Source: Pelagicoccus mobilis
Lineage (GTDB): Bacteria; Verrucomicrobiota; Verrucomicrobiia; Opitutales; Opitutaceae
Direction: 5' to 3'
DNA length: 64,000 nt
NCBI RefSeq assembly: GCF_016595505.1
Contig: NZ_JAENIL010000017.1
Coordinates: 1-64,000 of the forward strand
Part shown: piece by piece, positions 36,731 to 43,989 of the stretch
How the letters are laid out: each line of letters starts with the position of its first letter
Numbering within the stretch: the stretch's first letter is position 1
Position numbers and translations under genes: made by a program
The notes under the pieces: generated by a model
Seen by the model: only the letters and a program-made list of their open reading frames with translations
Told to the model about the DNA's origin: nothing
Database searches by the model: none

Positions 36731-36901
36731 TTATTCCTTGTCGGTGGCGGCTCCGATGATGGCGCCGATCGCGGCGCATCCGAGCACTATTCCCCAGCCG
36801 ACGGGCCCCGAGACAGCTACGCCGAAGGCGACTGCGGTTCCGACACCGGCTCCACCTACGACAGCTCCAATTCCAGCTCCTTTAACTCCTCCGCTTTTCA
36901 T
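36731..36901 (-). CDS. Small glycine-zipper membrane-type protein (56 residues)
   Basis: This short gene has an excellent ribosome site (AAGGAGG, 6 nt before the ATG at 36901) and codes MKSGGVKGAGIGAVVGG and on to the end IIGAATDKE. Almost all residues are small (G, A, V, I) with GxxxG-like spacing (GAGIGAVVGGAGVG, AAIGAIIGA), the glycine zipper pattern of membrane-inserting peptides and channel-like or bacteriocin-like proteins. A hairpin at 36685-36705 (CCGAATAC/GTATTCGG) follows its stop. It lies upstream of the two-component system. No homologue was recognised; a membrane or toxin-like role is inference. Confidence 0.75.
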   Translation of the reverse strand: MKSGGVKGAGIGAVVGGAGVGTAVAFGVAVSGPVGWGIVLGCAAIGAIIGAATDKE

Positions 36902-37023
36902 AAGTATCCTCCTTGAATCCAGTTGGTTCTTAATCGGATTAACAATTACTGATAAAACGCAGGTTTAACATAGCTAGCTTCGTTCGATCCTCAAACGAAG
37001 CCGAAGAATGTCCTTAAGGGGAT

Positions 37024-37096
37024 ACGAAAAGACGCTCCCATTTCTGGAAGCGTCTTTAGCGGTTCAACCGTTCTTAGCAGTGGTGGCGGGACCCGG
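37024..37096. repeat. Direct repeat copy: tRNA-Phe 3' end plus its terminator
   Basis: A 73-bp segment identical to 37167-37239. In tRNA orientation it holds the last 16 nt of tRNA-Phe with CCA, a spacer and the terminator hairpin. It is a partial duplicate of the tRNA end and not a full gene. Confidence 0.9.
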
Positions 37097-37166
37097 TACC
37101 GAGGAGCTTTAGCGACGACACTCGACGAGCAGGGTGAGGAGACATCGAAGATGACGGGGCCTGAAA
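37097..37166 (-). mobile_element. tRNA-associated element, copy at tRNA-Phe
   Basis: A 70-bp insert between the two 73-bp repeats. In tRNA orientation it contains TCGATGTCTCCTC, CTGCTCGTCGAGTGTCGTC and ends CCTCGGTA right before the duplicated CCG of the T arm. The same blocks in the same order lie at 40005-40077 after tRNA-Thr. It has no reading frame of note, so any movement would need outside enzymes. Confidence 0.65.
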
Positions 37167-37170
37167 ACGA

Positions 37171-37200
37171 AAAGACGCTCCCATTTCTGGAAGCGTCTTT
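37171..37200 (-). terminator. Terminator of tRNA-Phe
   Basis: On the minus strand AAAGACGCTTCC pairs with GGGAGCGTCTTT around AGAAAT, with a short T-rich tail (TTTTCG). An identical copy lies at 37028-37057 in the repeat. Confidence 0.8.
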
Positions 37201-37223
37201 AGCGGTTCAACCGTTCTTAGCAG

Positions 37224-37299
<76 letters not shown>

Positions 37300-37544
37300 G
37301 CTGCTAGAAAGATCACGGACAATAGAAGCGACCTTTCGTCCGTCAATGGGAATTTTCAACAAATCGCATGTTTATGCTTAAGTCGCTTCCTTTGAAAGAG
37401 TTAGACTCTGATTTTGAACATGAGACGGCTGTTTTGGCTCCGGATGACGTTTGGCTACTGGGATTGCTTCGATTTTTCATTAAGGTGCGAAGTAGTGCAA
37501 TTATTGGGCTTGAGTTTAGAGGGTCCCTAGTGTTGGTTTGAGGG

Positions 37545-38309
37545 ATGAGCCGAATTGGGAGGTTGTTGGTGGCTGTATTGGCGTTGGCGGCGTTTTCGCT
37601 GGGCTCGCCAAGCGTGGAGGCGAAGTCTAAGAAGGAGCAGGGGATCACGGTGCGTCGCCAGATCGAGCCGATGTATCCGGCTTGGGCTTACAATCATGGA
37701 GTGAGCAAGGGGTATGCGAAGATCGCCTTCTATGTGGATGAGCACGGGGAGATTTCGGAGCTATTACCGATCGAGTACAGTCATTTGGCGTTTGCGGAAG
37801 AGCTCATGACGACGGTGCAGAAATGGGAGTTCAGGCCTGCTCGCAAGCAGGGTAAGGCGATTCGGAGCGTGTGCCACGCGTATTGGGAGTTTTTGCCGGA
37901 TCGGCCGATCGAGACGAACGCGTTGTTCGATACATCGAAGCGGATGGACGGGGAGTCGGGGGGGGAGCCTCGCGAACTCAAGTATTGTGAGGATTCGGAG
38001 TTGGACGCTCGAATCGGGATGCTTTCGTTTCCGGGCTTGGTTTTGCAGAAAGGCACGGTCCAAACGGAGGAAGGCCTGGATCGGGTGAGAGCTCGAGTGA
38101 GTCTTTTCGTGAACCAGAGAGGGGAAGTGGCGTTGCCGCATGTGGTCGACTCGACTCACCCGGAGCTAAACGCGAAACTGGAAGCTGCGTTAAAGCGAGC
38201 TGGGTTTGCGATCCCGACTTGCGAGGGCGAGGCGGTGCTAGCCTTGTTGGAACGAACCTATGACTTTCCGGTTGTTTGGACTGAGGAGCCTGTGCCTGAA
38301 GCCTTGTAA
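37545..38309 (+). CDS. TonB C-terminal-like periplasmic protein
   Basis: A 254-residue protein with a signal peptide (about 1-26). Residues 35-115 match the TonB C-terminal fold: EPMYPAWAYNHGVSKGYAKI, FYVDEHGEISELLPIE and VQKWEFRPARKQGKAI. It has no N-terminal anchor plus proline-rich region of TonB itself, so it is a TonB-domain protein of unknown role. A second, weaker similar unit (LFVNQRGEVALPHVVDSTHPELN) follows, which may be a degenerate duplicate. It is monocistronic. Confidence 0.75.
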   Translation: MSRIGRLLVAVLALAAFSLGSPSVEAKSKKEQGITVRRQIEPMYPAWAYNHGVSKGYAKIAFYVDEHGEISELLPIEYSHLAFAEELMTTVQKWEFRPARKQGKAIRSVCHAYWEFLPDRPIETNALFDTSKRMDGESGGEPRELKYCEDSELDARIGMLSFPGLVLQKGTVQTEEGLDRVRARVSLFVNQRGEVALPHVVDSTHPELNAKLEAALKRAGFAIPTCEGEAVLALLERTYDFPVVWTEEPVPEAL

Positions 38310-38316
38310 CTGAGGT

Positions 38317-39765
38317 TTAGTTCAGCGTTTTCGGGCGGTTTTGCACGTCCCAAACGCGACCGTTGGATACGGTGAAGAGGGATTGCCCGCGTAGGCCGGA
38401 TTCGCCTTTCATCGCGCTGTGGTAGTTTGGATCTTCCAGCCAGGTCGCCAGATTCTTCTCGTCGACGGTGTAGGGAGCGTCGGGTACGAAAATCGCGAGA
38501 TTTGCCATCGCTCCATCTGCCATGGTTCCGACTTCGTAAGGGAAATCGAAGAACTTGGCCATGTGCTTCGCGGGATTGATGGAGGCGAGGCGGTCGATGT
38601 CGTGATGAGTGAAACCGTAGTTGCTCATCAACTCTCCATAAAATTGGAGGCTGTGCTCGATGTTGCGGGTGCCGGGAGCTCCTGGAAATCCGTCTTTGAA
38701 TTTCTTGGACGCGGGTGCGTGTGGGGCGTGGTCGGTTCCGAAGAAGATGGTGTCGTCGCCTGAGCGAACGGTGTCGCGTGTCAGCTCGATGAGGGCGAGT
38801 TGATCTTCGCGACTTGGATGGGCTGGGCGGCGATAGTTAATCATCGCCACGCCATGTTCCTGAGTGAGGAGACGCTCACGGTTCCAATACATGTAGTCGA
38901 GGCCGATTTCAGCGGGCAGGGCGTAAGGCATCTCCGAGCGAGCATCGAGGATCTGCTGTAGGGCAGGGCCGGTCGGAATGTGTCTGGCCAGCAGGCTGCT
39001 TAGGCCGGCTTCTTTGGCGATCTGCATGGTTTCGGCTTGGCACGCGAGAACCGTGTCGCCGTTGAAATATTCGTGGTGAAGCAGAACTTCGTTGGGCTGT
39101 ATCCGGTCCTTGAATTCAGCGATGGTTTCATCACCGCGAGCTTGGTCGTTGTGGTAGGACACTGCTTGACCGCGCCAGAGTTCGAACATGTCGCGGCGCG
39201 CTTGTCCCGTTAGGCCGGAACCTCCGAAGGTCGAGCCGAAGTCCTTGCCTTCATGGCCTGGGATAGCTGCTGCTCCTGGCTCCATGCGTGGCCACATGAT
39301 GATCGGGAAAAGGGCTTTCTCGGTATAGTGCTTCTGGATACGCTCGTGGCGGTAGGGGCCGACGGGACCCCAGGGAGTGTTGCCCATGGCTCCTACGGAG
39401 CAGACGCCGCCTTTTAGGGCGGAGAGACAACCGGAGCGGATGGAGTAGAGTTTATTGGCTGCATCGATATTTGCTACGAGGGTTTCGTAGTCCGTGTCAG
39501 CTGGACCGTGTTCCTCGACTTCCTCGCGGGTAGGCGTCGCTGTTTCGCGAAAGTGTACGTGCGGATCGAATCGGCCAAGGGCGATGTGGGCTGAATCGGG
39601 GAGCTTGATGTCGGAAGGGGCATCGGCATCTAGGTCGAGCTTGAGGGGCTCGCCGGGAACGCAAATCACTGCGCCGGTGGCGAGGGAGCCATCGTCGAGG
39701 TGGATGTTCTTTGAGAAGATTCGGAGGGCAGCTTTTGTTTCTGACACGAGGAACAAGCAATGCAC
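38317..39765 (-). CDS. Dihydroorotase-like amidohydrolase
   Basis: The 482-residue protein has the amidohydrolase metal motif DPHVHFRE (67-74), a histidine in LLARHIPTGP and the final metal ligand region FFGTDHAPHAP, plus ARHIP and SINPAKHM as in dihydroorotases. The family turns carbamoyl aspartate into dihydroorotate in pyrimidine synthesis. The middle segment is longer than in class I enzymes. A carbamylated lysine was not assigned with confidence. The start is GTG at 39765; a GTG or TTG a few codons on is possible. Confidence 0.8.
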   Translation of the reverse strand: MHCLFLVSETKAALRIFSKNIHLDDGSLATGAVICVPGEPLKLDLDADAPSDIKLPDSAHIALGRFDPHVHFRETATPTREEVEEHGPADTDYETLVANIDAANKLYSIRSGCLSALKGGVCSVGAMGNTPWGPVGPYRHERIQKHYTEKALFPIIMWPRMEPGAAAIPGHEGKDFGSTFGGSGLTGQARRDMFELWRGQAVSYHNDQARGDETIAEFKDRIQPNEVLLHHEYFNGDTVLACQAETMQIAKEAGLSSLLARHIPTGPALQQILDARSEMPYALPAEIGLDYMYWNRERLLTQEHGVAMINYRRPAHPSREDQLALIELTRDTVRSGDDTIFFGTDHAPHAPASKKFKDGFPGAPGTRNIEHSLQFYGELMSNYGFTHHDIDRLASINPAKHMAKFFDFPYEVGTMADGAMANLAIFVPDAPYTVDEKNLATWLEDPNYHSAMKGESGLRGQSLFTVSNGRVWDVQNRPKTLN

Positions 39766-39914
39766 CCTGAGGATTTGGGCAAGATTTCAGTGGTGCTTTT
39801 CGTGCAAAAGCAGAGCTGTTGTATTTTGAAGCCTTGGGAAGTCGTAGGAATCGATGATGAGTCGAGTTGTGGCTTGATCGATCCGCTCCATCGAGCGATA
39901 GTTCTGGTATGGAC

Positions 39915-39990
39915 GCCGCTCTAGCTCAGTTGGTAGAGCAACTCATTCGTAATGAGTAGGTCGTCGGTTCGACTCCGATGAGCGGCTCCA
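39915..39990 (+). tRNA. tRNA-Thr (CGT)
   Basis: A 76-nt cloverleaf with acceptor GCCGCTC/GAGCGGC, D-arm AGCTCAGTTGGTAGAGC, anticodon loop TTCGTAA (anticodon CGT), T arm GGTTCGACTCC and encoded CCA. Its 3' end is repeated at 40078-40107. Confidence 0.97.
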
Positions 39991-40004
39991 CTTCGTTTCT
40001 CCGC
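39975..40004. repeat. Direct repeat, tRNA-Thr 3' end plus downstream DNA, first copy
   Basis: A 30-bp segment, from CCGATGAGCGGC in the tRNA T arm to CTTCGTTTCTCCGC after CCA, identical to 40078-40107 with a 103-bp period. Confidence 0.9.
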
Positions 40005-40077
40005 TCACCTCCGTCGCCCCTGCGGGTCGATGTCTCCTCGCGCTGCTCGTCGAGTGTCGTCACTGCGTTCCTCGGTA
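40005..40077 (+). mobile_element. tRNA-associated element, copy at tRNA-Thr
   Basis: A 73-bp insert with the same blocks as the element after tRNA-Phe: TCGATGTCTCCTC, CTGCTCGTCGAGTGTCGTC, then CCTCGGTA directly before the repeated CCGATG. About 43 of 52 aligned positions match the tRNA-Phe copy. The flanking repeats are specific to each tRNA and differ between the loci. Confidence 0.65.
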
Positions 40078-40107
40078 CCGATGAGCGGCTCCACTTCGTT
40101 TCTCCGC
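40078..40107. repeat. Direct repeat, tRNA-Thr 3' end plus downstream DNA, second copy
   Basis: Identical 30-bp copy of 39975-40004. The rest of the interval to 40406 has a family B repeat and no gene. Confidence 0.9.
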
Positions 40108-40236
40108 GAGCCGATTTGTGATGCTTGTTGGAGATTACGTTTCTCGCCTTGCTGTTTTAGTTGGTGGTTGAGGGGGCTTCGCTTGATTGATGACTTGGAG
40201 AGGGGGGCAGTTATTGAGGTAAATGTAGTGGGTTGC

Positions 40237-40260
40237 GGCAATGACGGAGCATTGCCCTCC
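40237..40260. repeat. Intergenic stem-loop repeat, family B
   Basis: GGCAATGACGGAGCATTGCC followed by CTCC, the same sequence as at 30294-30317. It lies between tRNA-Thr and the Nudix gene. Confidence 0.75.
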
Positions 40261-40406
40261 GGTGGGGTTAGAAGGTAGTGCGGTTGTTTCGCGGGTGCTT
40301 GGTTCGTTGGTGTTTGGATTAGCTGATGGTCTTCCTCAGACCTTAATCCGATGTGCTGGTCCCCTTGGCGGATGAGGGGCTCTTGCTGCCCTATTGGAAT
40401 AGTAAT

Positions 40407-40793
40407 TTACAGGTACTTGCGGGCCATGCTTTTTAGGCAGGCGCGTAGGTCTTTGTCCAGGAGTTGCTCGGCTTCTTCGATCGTTACGATCGCTCGTTTG
40501 CGATCCTCTTTTTCGGGCCAGTTTTTGAGTTCCTTCTCCACCTTCATGCAGAAGAGCTTGAGGCTTTTGGTTTCGCCGTGGCTGACTTCGAAGTCTTTCG
40601 GGTTCGATTTGAGGATGCCTTCGAGGCCGGCTTCTTCGTACGCTTCCTCAAGGGCGATTTTTTCGTCGGAACGACCTTTTTCAGGATGCCCTTTGGGGAA
40701 TATCCAACGTTGACCCGTCTTGGAAGTGACGAGGGCGATTTTTCGTTTGGCTTTGTTTGTGATGGCGAAAACGCCTATTTGATAGTCTGGCAT
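40407..40793 (-). CDS. Nudix hydrolase with a variant Nudix box
   Basis: A 128-residue protein with WIFPKGHPEKGRSDE and EEAYEEAGL, the Nudix loop that binds metal and a nucleoside or inositol pyrophosphate. Compared with Gx5Ex7REUxEExGU, the first glutamate is arginine and the arginine is glutamate, a swapped pair, while the main metal-binding EE of YEEAG stays. PKGHPEKG resembles the PKGWPMKG Nudix proteins, which can act on dinucleoside or diphosphoinositol polyphosphates. It is the last gene of the RHH-CHAD-ParA-CYTH operon, 26 bp after CYTH. Confidence 0.85.
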   Translation of the reverse strand: MPDYQIGVFAITNKAKRKIALVTSKTGQRWIFPKGHPEKGRSDEKIALEEAYEEAGLEGILKSNPKDFEVSHGETKSLKLFCMKVEKELKNWPEKEDRKRAIVTIEEAEQLLDKDLRACLKSMARKYL

Positions 40794-40819
40794 TTGGGAA
40801 TGGAAAGCTGGATGCGTGC

Positions 40820-41293
40820 CTAGCTGGTGGGGGGCAATCCTTTGGTGGCTAGGCTTTGGTTTTTGTAGCGAAAGTCGTTGGTGACTTCTGGTCCGAAATA
40901 GTCTGGCGGTGCGAAGGCTTGGCTTTGCGGTTCGTCTTCGAACTCAACCTCTGCGACGAGCAATGGCTCATGGACCCCGTGGTAAACGTCTAGTTCGATG
41001 GTGAGATCTTGAAAGGGGATGTTGTAACGGGTTTTCTCGATCCGACTTTTTTCGGTGAGCGGCCACAGGGATTCGAATTGTTCGTCGGTGATTTTGATCT
41101 CTTGTTCCTGGCGCTTGAGTCCGTTTCCTTTTTTGCAGGTCAGAGTGGCTTGAGCTCCATTGTGACGAAGGCGTACCTCGGTTTCGCCGGTTGTTATGTA
41201 ACCTTGGCGGAGGTGCTTGGAGCTCGTTGCACCAAGTTCTTCGGGAAGTTTGGTCACCAGGAATTTGCGTTCTATCTCGTAGGTAGTGCTCAT
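40820..41293 (-). CDS. CYTH-domain inorganic triphosphatase-like protein
   Basis: The 157-residue protein has the signature EIERK (ExExK) at residues 6-10 and the alternating basic and acidic strands of the triphosphate tunnel (EVRLRHNGAQATLTCKKG, QEQEIKITDEQF, RIEKTRYNIPF, TIELDVYHG, LVAEVEFEDE). Single CYTH proteins usually cleave inorganic triphosphate or short polyphosphate. It overlaps the ParA stop by 4 bp, so it is coupled to an ATPase and a CHAD protein. Confidence 0.92.
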   Translation of the reverse strand: MSTTYEIERKFLVTKLPEELGATSSKHLRQGYITTGETEVRLRHNGAQATLTCKKGNGLKRQEQEIKITDEQFESLWPLTEKSRIEKTRYNIPFQDLTIELDVYHGVHEPLLVAEVEFEDEPQSQAFAPPDYFGPEVTNDFRYKNQSLATKGLPPTS

Positions 41294-42027
41294 TCGGATA
41301 CGACCTCCTCCCAGAGGGTTTCGAATGCGATACTGCTTGGGTGGCGCGGGGCGAAGTGAAGCACGGGTTCGCGATGTGTACCCATGGCTTCAACTTCAGC
41401 GCTGTAGGGTATGCTTGTTTGCAGGAGTCGCTTTTCGGTGTGACGGAGCTGACTAACCACGTGTTGATGAAGTCGCTTCCGTTTATCGACCATTGAGAAA
41501 AATGGCCGGAGTCTTTTGCGTTTGTATCCGGAATCTTCGAAGAACTCTTTGAGTTGTTCGTAGGTTCTTAGAGAGAGGGTCGTAGGAACGAGGGGAACGA
41601 GTAGCGTATCAGCTGCTTGGAAGATGTTTTCTGCCACGAGGCTGAGTGATGGAGGGCAGTCCAGAATGACCTGATCGTATTCTTCGGAGAGCTCGTCGAT
41701 CAGTGCTTTCAGTCGGGTGTGCGACTTTTTCATTCCATCAAGGAGAGCATCGAAATTTCGATATGATTGGTGGGCGGGAAGGAGGTGAAGGGCTTCGAAG
41801 TCGGTTTCCCGGATAGAGTCGTAAGCGGTGTTGTTTTTTCCGATGAGTCGTTTCGCCCGGAGTTTCTTGGGTGGTCGTATCCGGAAATAGAAACTGGCGG
41901 CCCCTTGTTGGTCGAGGTCGATCAGCAGCGTGCTGTTTCCCGCTGCCGTAGACGCATAGGCTAAGTTCACAGCAGCGGCAGTCTTTCCGACTCCTCCCTT
42001 ACTGCTATAGCAAGCGATGATGCTCAT
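41290..42027 (-). CDS. ParA-family cargo-positioning ATPase
   Basis: The 245-residue protein has the deviant Walker A KGGVGKT (residues 10-16, with signature lysine), Walker A' LLIDLDQQGAAS and Walker B VILDCPPSLS. It is a soluble ParA of the Soj size class with no N-terminal DNA-binding extension. Family members form ATP dimers on the nucleoid and place plasmids, chromosomes, carboxysomes or chemoreceptor clusters. It overlaps CHAD upstream and CYTH downstream by 4 bp each. The RHH gene at the operon start could be the ParG/ParB-like partner. A chromosomal parAB role is less likely, as no parB is next to it. Confidence 0.9.
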   Translation of the reverse strand: MSIIACYSSKGGVGKTAAAVNLAYASTAAGNSTLLIDLDQQGAASFYFRIRPPKKLRAKRLIGKNNTAYDSIRETDFEALHLLPAHQSYRNFDALLDGMKKSHTRLKALIDELSEEYDQVILDCPPSLSLVAENIFQAADTLLVPLVPTTLSLRTYEQLKEFFEDSGYKRKRLRPFFSMVDKRKRLHQHVVSQLRHTEKRLLQTSIPYSAEVEAMGTHREPVLHFAPRHPSSIAFETLWEEVVSE

Positions 42028-43571
42028 ATACGCTCCTTTCGGCTCTTTTTGAAGGTGCGTTTGAAACGAGTCTTCATCTTTGAGTCGTTGAACTGTATGA
42101 AGCGTTCCGATACATGGGAACGGGCCTCGACCTGTTTTCTGTGGAGGTGAGAAATCAAACCTCCGAGAGCGGCGGCGGTGTTTCGACCTAGGCGAGGAGT
42201 TTTCTCGAGGTAGTCGGAAAGGGCGACTTGTTGAACGCAGTAATCATTGAAGTCGCCAAGAGTATTCTGGAGCCCTTTCAGCTGCTTGATGATGGTTTTG
42301 ATCTCTTTGGGTGGAAAGAGGGAAGAGAAGAGTTCGAGTAAGTAGCGGAGCTTTTTGCATTCGATACGAAGTTCATGGACTTCGTCGTCCGGGGTCTGAT
42401 CGTTAATGGCGGAACCAAGAGTGGAGACGCGTTGGTAGTGGGCTAATATCTCCGCAGCTGCAACTTGACCTATTGGAAGGTGGCTTCGCTTACCCTCTGG
42501 CTGGTCACCGGTTTCGAACTGGCTAGCGAGCTCCTCCACAGTGGCTGCGTATTTTTTGGAACGGAGATGACGTCGGATGCGTTGTAGCTCTTGAACTCTC
42601 TCCGCACGGAAGTCGGTGAACATTCGTTCGAGTCCGGGCTGCAGGTAATCTGGGAGGGATAAGGTAATTGCGGTCTCTTCTAGTAAGTAGACATCGAGAT
42701 CACGCAGTCGATTGGTCGCCCTGGCAAGTTCCGCGAACTGAGCTTTGAGATGTCTTGTCTCCTCCTTGGAGTACGCGCCTTTGATAAGACTGAGTACCGA
42801 TCGTAACTTGCGAATGGATACGCGATAGTCGTGCAGGTATTCGGTGTCGATATCCGCCTTTATTCCGTCTTCCGAACGGCGGGCCGTTTGAATCATGAAC
42901 GAAGCGATTTCCGTGACAGCAGTTTGCACACTTTGCTCGGGAGAAAGTTGTATGGCCTGACTTGGCGATGGGGGAGGCGTGTTCTGTCCGGATTCTGCAA
43001 GTACCCAATCGAGAGTGGAAGGTACATCGCGATCAAGTTCAGATGCGGCATCTAGAAAGAGGGCGATGAGGTTGCTTTCTTCCTCGTATCCACGAAGTGG
43101 ACTAAGAATGAGGACGGAAAGTGTACTCTCTCGTCCCGGGCAGGTAATGGTCTCTATTTGGATACGACTAATGATCTTGTCGTCCCCATTGCGAAGCTCG
43201 AAGGCTTTGGTTTCGGACTTCGCATTCGCGATCCGCGTGACTGCTCGAAGCTTGAGGTGTTTCTTGAGTATTGCTTGGGCGACAGGGCTTTCGAAGTCCT
43301 GCCAGAAATAGCCGTTCCCCTGTTTGCGGGCCTTGGATGCGAGCTCCGGAGGAGTTTCTCCATCAGGAAAGCTGAAGTAGAAGAGGCCTCTTTGTCTTAG
43401 CAAGAACAAGTCGGCTTGTCGGAGGCATTGGTCGAAACTGTCGAAGATTTCGATGGATGAAGAGCTGTCCTTGCCTGGGTGTATGCTTCCGGTTGCGGAA
43501 AGGGCTTCGAGTATGGATTCGAGGTCGCTCGGGTTGAAGCGCCAACGTAGTTGTGGTCTGGATTCTAGCAT
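42024..43571 (-). CDS. CHAD-domain protein with a degenerate CYTH-like N-terminus
   Basis: The 515-residue protein has a helical CHAD domain (about 215-500) with HDYRVSIRKLRSVLSL, ATNRLRDLDVYL, VHELRIECKKLRYLLELF and GDFNDYCVQQ. Its conserved histidines, arginines and lysines form the polyphosphate-binding surface of this family. The first 200 residues look like a worn CYTH strand set (SIEIFDSFDQCLRQADLFLL) without an intact ExExK. The C-terminus is very basic (MKTRFKRTFKKSRKERI). CHAD proteins bind polyphosphate granules. Overlap with parA and 5-bp spacing to the RHH gene show one operon. Confidence 0.88.
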   Translation of the reverse strand: MLESRPQLRWRFNPSDLESILEALSATGSIHPGKDSSSSIEIFDSFDQCLRQADLFLLRQRGLFYFSFPDGETPPELASKARKQGNGYFWQDFESPVAQAILKKHLKLRAVTRIANAKSETKAFELRNGDDKIISRIQIETITCPGRESTLSVLILSPLRGYEEESNLIALFLDAASELDRDVPSTLDWVLAESGQNTPPPSPSQAIQLSPEQSVQTAVTEIASFMIQTARRSEDGIKADIDTEYLHDYRVSIRKLRSVLSLIKGAYSKEETRHLKAQFAELARATNRLRDLDVYLLEETAITLSLPDYLQPGLERMFTDFRAERVQELQRIRRHLRSKKYAATVEELASQFETGDQPEGKRSHLPIGQVAAAEILAHYQRVSTLGSAINDQTPDDEVHELRIECKKLRYLLELFSSLFPPKEIKTIIKQLKGLQNTLGDFNDYCVQQVALSDYLEKTPRLGRNTAAALGGLISHLHRKQVEARSHVSERFIQFNDSKMKTRFKRTFKKSRKERI

Positions 43572-43576
43572 GGTGC

Positions 43577-43738
43577 CTACTTTTTCGAGAGGTAGTTCTG
43601 CACCAGCTTCTCGATGATTTTCTGGACGCTGCTGTCTTCTTTGATGGCTCTGATTTTGAGCTCTTTCAGAGTTTCCGGTTCGAGACGCAGAGAGGTGTTT
43701 TTCTTCTTGTCCTTTTTTTTGCTCAGTTTGCTAGCCAT
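43577..43738 (-). CDS. Ribbon-helix-helix (CopG-like) DNA-binding protein
   Basis: From the ATG at 43738 the protein has 53 residues: a lysine-rich start (KLSKKKDKKKN), strand TSLRLEP, then helices ETLKELKIRAIKED and SVQKIIEKLVQNYLSKK, the MetJ/Arc/CopG ribbon-helix-helix plan. Such proteins bind short palindromes as dimers. A 32-bp perfect palindrome overlaps its promoter, so autoregulation is likely. In plasmid systems, RHH proteins are also the centromere-binding partners of ParA. The upstream start at 43777 lies inside the palindrome and is less likely. Confidence 0.8.
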   Translation of the reverse strand: MASKLSKKKDKKKNTSLRLEPETLKELKIRAIKEDSSVQKIIEKLVQNYLSKK

Positions 43739-43756
43739 ATCGGGATGAAGAGGGGA

Positions 43757-43788
43757 ATAAAGACGTAATGACGTCATTACGTCTTTAT
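43757..43788. promoter_or_regulatory. 32-bp perfect palindrome, likely RHH operator or centromere
   Basis: A perfect palindrome with 16-bp arms centred on GACGTC between 43772 and 43773. It contains the repeating unit GACGTAAT-GACGTCAT-TACGTC. It lies 18 bp before the RHH start codon and covers the spacer and -10 region of the promoter, the place expected for a self-repressing RHH site. It could also be a ParA-system centromere. Confidence 0.75.
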
Positions 43789-43793
43789 GTCAA
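43765..43793 (-). promoter_or_regulatory. Promoter of the RHH-CHAD-ParA-CYTH-Nudix operon
   Basis: On the minus strand a perfect TTGACA (43788-43793), a 17-bp spacer and CATTAC (43765-43770) as a weak -10. Transcription would start near 43758, about 20 nt before the ATG. The palindrome covers spacer and -10. Confidence 0.6.
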
Positions 43794-43812
43794 GTTGTAG
43801 TGGTCTGCTAGG

Positions 43813-43889
43813 GGTAGGGCGTGACGGCCCGGCACGCCGCTGGGGCTTGATCTTGCAAATCGGTCTGCCCGGCGGTCAGACCCTACCTT
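43813..43889. repeat. Intergenic stem-loop repeat, family D
   Basis: The block opens with GGTAGGGCGTGACGGCCCGGC and closes with GGTCTGCCCGGCGGTCAGACCC then TACC, so its ends are inverted (GTAGGG and CCCTAC). A related closing unit lies at 63885-63910. Confidence 0.7.
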
Positions 43890-43989
43890 ATCGAAAGAAT
43901 GGAGACGCTTTCAATGACTCCTTGTATTGGGGGCTTGGAGTATTCTTTTGCTGACTCTCCCCTTGGGGGAGGTAGTATTCTCGGACCCC

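Noticed and set aside
37081-37096. Possible second tRNA-Phe
   Set aside because: Only the last 16 nt with CCA are present; no anticodon or D arm.
43927-43989. Upstream start for the GyrI-like gene
   Set aside because: It would add a hydrophobic stretch unlike the cytosolic family; the ATG at 43990 fits the fold better.
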